Of a stretch of DNA of 61,819 nucleotides, positions 60,062-61,819 are shown piece after piece (positions within the stretch are counted from its first letter, which is position 1; every line of letters begins with the position of its first letter). The position numbers and the translations under genes were made by a program. Below the pieces are notes generated by a model, which saw only the letters and a program-made list of their open reading frames with translations, had not been told where the DNA came from and made no database searches. Source of the stretch: Alphaproteobacteria bacterium UBA6411. GTDB lineage: Bacteria; Pseudomonadota; Alphaproteobacteria; CAAGCB01; CAG-977. The DNA lies in contig DJPN01000024.1 in assembly GCA_002438565.1 (NCBI GenBank), positions 16,854 through 78,672 of the forward strand, given 5' to 3'.

Positions 60062-61819
60062 CTACCACCTGCGTGATGTGATTGTAACACAGTCGTTGCA
60101 ACAATAGAGAAAATCATCCCAATTCCCCAAAAGTCCGTTGTTTTGTCCTATGCCGGCATTTGCAGCCTTTAAACAATCATCGCTGGATGTGTATTGGGTA
60201 AATTGCAAGCAACTTGTATTCGTATACACGCCTGTCAGGCTGTTATTACACTTCGCAAGCGAGCAGGCATAACAGGCGTCGCTGTCGCTGCCGGATGTAT
60301 CGGCTTTGCTCCAAGCGTATCCTGCAGGGCATGTTACAGAATAGCCTTGCTCTGCGCAGGATTTTCTGAGGCATTTATTGTTGACGCATTTGTATCTGTC
60401 GGCATAATATTTTGAGCAGTCATTATTATTCAAACAGCAATCCTCGTTGCGGGTGCAGGTGTGATTGCTTGCGTAATAGCAGGTGCCGCACGAGATGTTT
60501 TCGCATTTGTGATTGTTGCAGGATTGGTTGCCCGCGCAATCGTTGTTGCTGTTGCAATAGCCCGATTTTAACGAACAGGTATAGCACTTGCCGTCCGACC
60601 CCGATGTTTTATAGTCGGCATTATAGTACCAGTCGCATCCCGTTGCGTACCCCATTGAACCGCACGATTTCAGCGAGCAAGTGTAGCAGTTGCCATCGGA
60701 GCCCGACGTTTTATACGTTGCGTTGTAGTTTGCGCCGCACGATGTCGAGTATCCCATTTGCGAACACGATTTTGTCGAGCAGGTGTAGCAGCGGCCGTCG
60801 GAGCCGGACTTGACGTAAGTCGCGTTTTCATTTCCCGAGCAGCCCGTTCTGTATCCCATTTGAGAACACGATTTTTGCGAACAGCTGTAGCACGTGCCGT
60901 CGCGGCCGGATTTGCCCGTCGCGTTGGCGTTGTAGTCGCCGCCGCAAGACGTCGCGTAGCCCATTTCTCCGCAGCTCTTTTGCTGACAGCTGTAGCACGC
61001 GCCGTCGGAGCCCGACTTGTTCGCCGGAATGGCGTTGTAATCGCCGCCGCAGGACGTCGCATAGCCCATTTCCGAACATCTTTTCAGCACGCATTGCGTT
61101 CCGTTCAGCTTGTAATCGTCAAGGCAAGCCGTGCACGCGCTGGTGTCGCCCGTGTTCATCACGGTTGAACACGCGGTGCACGCCGCGGGACACGCGTAGC
61201 ATTGGCCGTCCGACATGCTCAAATACTGGCCTTGCGCGCAGGTTTTCAGTTCGCAGTACGCGCCCGAAATCAAGTTGTACGCGGCTTGGCAGGACTGGCA
61301 GTTCGACGGGCCCGTGCATTTCGTGCAGCCGTTGGAACACGGATAGCAGTTTCCGTCTTCTTCGTTCAGATACTGCGCCGCGGGACATGTTTTCAAAATG
61401 CACTGTCCGCCGTTCTTGGCCGGGTCCTGGTATTTGACGTGGCACTTCGTGCAGTTCGTTTTCGACGTGCAGGCTTGGCACCCCGTTATCGCTTCCGCGC
61501 ACGAATTGCACTGATGGTTAGCGACGTATTGCCCCGTCGGACACGTCAATACCGTGCAGGCCGCCGCTTCCGTTTTCGGATTGGTGCAGACTTCGTTGTC
61601 CGCGCAGTCGTTGTTGGAAATGCAGGTCACGCACTTGCCTGCGCCGTTCGACATCTTGCCGTCCGGACAGCCGCACTTTTCGCCCGCGCCGCACGGTTCG
61701 CACGAATACCGGCTGCCGACTTTCTTGCACGACAGCGCAGGTCCGCACGATTCGTCGTTGCACGCGCAGTACGAATCGTGGTTGTCCGCCGTGCAGACCG
61801 GCGTTTCACCCGAACATTT
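60062..61819 (-). CDS. Cysteine-rich tandem-repeat protein, likely secreted (5' end missing)
   Basis: 585 codons are visible; the open frame continues through the right edge, so the start and any signal peptide are not seen (an internal ATG at 61654 is not the true start). Cys is extremely frequent. The first half has EGF/furin-like spacings such as CPTGQYVANHQCNSC and CHVKYQDPAKNGGQC. The middle has about six tandem units of ~34 residues around KSCSQMGYxTxC...YNA...SGSDGxCYxC. Such density implies many disulfides and export. It resembles variable surface proteins of some protists in composition only. The function is unknown; adhesion or surface coating is possible. Confidence 0.75.
   Translation of the reverse strand, partial: KCSGETPVCTADNHDSYCACNDESCGPALSCKKVGSRYSCEPCGAGEKCGCPDGKMSNGAGKCVTCISNNDCADNEVCTNPKTEAAACTVLTCPTGQYVANHQCNSCAEAITGCQACTSKTNCTKCHVKYQDPAKNGGQCILKTCPAAQYLNEEDGNCYPCSNGCTKCTGPSNCQSCQAAYNLISGAYCELKTCAQGQYLSMSDGQCYACPAACTACSTVMNTGDTSACTACLDDYKLNGTQCVLKRCSEMGYATSCGGDYNAIPANKSGSDGACYSCQQKSCGEMGYATSCGGDYNANATGKSGRDGTCYSCSQKSCSQMGYRTGCSGNENATYVKSGSDGRCYTCSTKSCSQMGYSTSCGANYNATYKTSGSDGNCYTCSLKSCGSMGYATGCDWYYNADYKTSGSDGKCYTCSLKSGYCNSNNDCAGNQSCNNHKCENISCGTCYYASNHTCTRNEDCCLNNNDCSKYYADRYKCVNNKCLRKSCAEQGYSVTCPAGYAWSKADTSGSDSDACYACSLAKCNNSLTGVYTNTSCLQFTQYTSSDDCLKAANAGIGQNNGLLGNWDDFLYCCNDCVTITSRRW

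Noticed and set aside
61627..61809. Separate Arg/Ala-rich small gene at the right edge
   Set aside because: It is an alternative frame of the Cys-rich protein, whose reading frame stays open to the window end.

Overview
The window reads as about 62 kb of chromosome from a flagellated alphaproteobacterium. The evidence is a CtrA regulator next to fliI-fliJ with a CtrA box between them, a FlaF protein, alphaproteobacterial-type AddA/AddB, the order addA-addB-murU-amgK-tsaE-(DivL-like kinase), and the order HTH regulator-metK-trmB-STAS-rimP-nusA-ylxR-infB-rbfA. Coding density is high. The large type IV secretion system, the cysteine-rich secreted repeat protein and the small lineage-type proteins recall uncultured, host-associated (gut) alphaproteobacteria. 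That placement is an inference and was not tested. No tRNA, rRNA, CRISPR array, transposase or prophage was seen.

Layout. 1-3094 (minus): a MacAB-type export pump, cut by the left edge, and a PfkB-family (adenosine kinase-like) kinase. 3206-4757 (plus): an overlapping three-gene membrane set (EI24/CysZ-like, lipoprotein, PAP2 phosphatase). 4804-6517: an Abi/HEPN protein, a structured leader or ncRNA with its own promoter and two exclusive folds, and a small secreted protein. 6537-19429 (minus): trxA, addA, addB, the peptidoglycan-recycling pair murU-amgK, tsaE, a membrane nuclease-like protein, a very basic unknown protein, and a degenerate DivL-like PAS kinase. 19534-31879 (plus): HTH regulator, metK, trmB, STAS, the rimP-nusA-ylxR-infB-rbfA translation/transcription operon, a HAD phosphatase, an MsbA-like ABC exporter and two small membrane proteins.

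31876-52439 holds a VirB-type type IV secretion system (T4SS) in two opposed blocks, separated by four housekeeping genes (two hydrolases on minus; a DEAD-box helicase and an esterase on plus). The minus block encodes two paralogous, unrecognised membrane proteins, a VirD4 coupling ATPase with a strongly acidic tail, a proline-rich protein with an HNH-nuclease-like domain whose likely catalytic His is Val, and a SUKH (SMI1/KNR4) protein. The plus block is virB8a - small lipoprotein (VirB7-like) - virB8b - virB9 (with a C-terminal SPOR domain) - a 2205-residue virB10 with about 90 copies of a 17-residue repeat - virB11. VirB2, B3, B4, B6 and B5 are not in the window. The most interesting features are the giant VirB10, the VirB9-SPOR fusion, the HNH-like/SUKH pair beside VirD4 and the paralogous membrane pair.

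52436-61819: FlaF, a periplasmic solute-binding protein, a three-part LplT-acyltransferase-acyl-ACP synthetase fusion, ctrA, fliI-fliJ, and a cysteine-rich repeat protein running off the right edge.

Start codons were moved from the longest frame where a ribosome binding site or ATGA/TAATG coupling argued for it. All functional names come from reading motifs by eye, without database searches.
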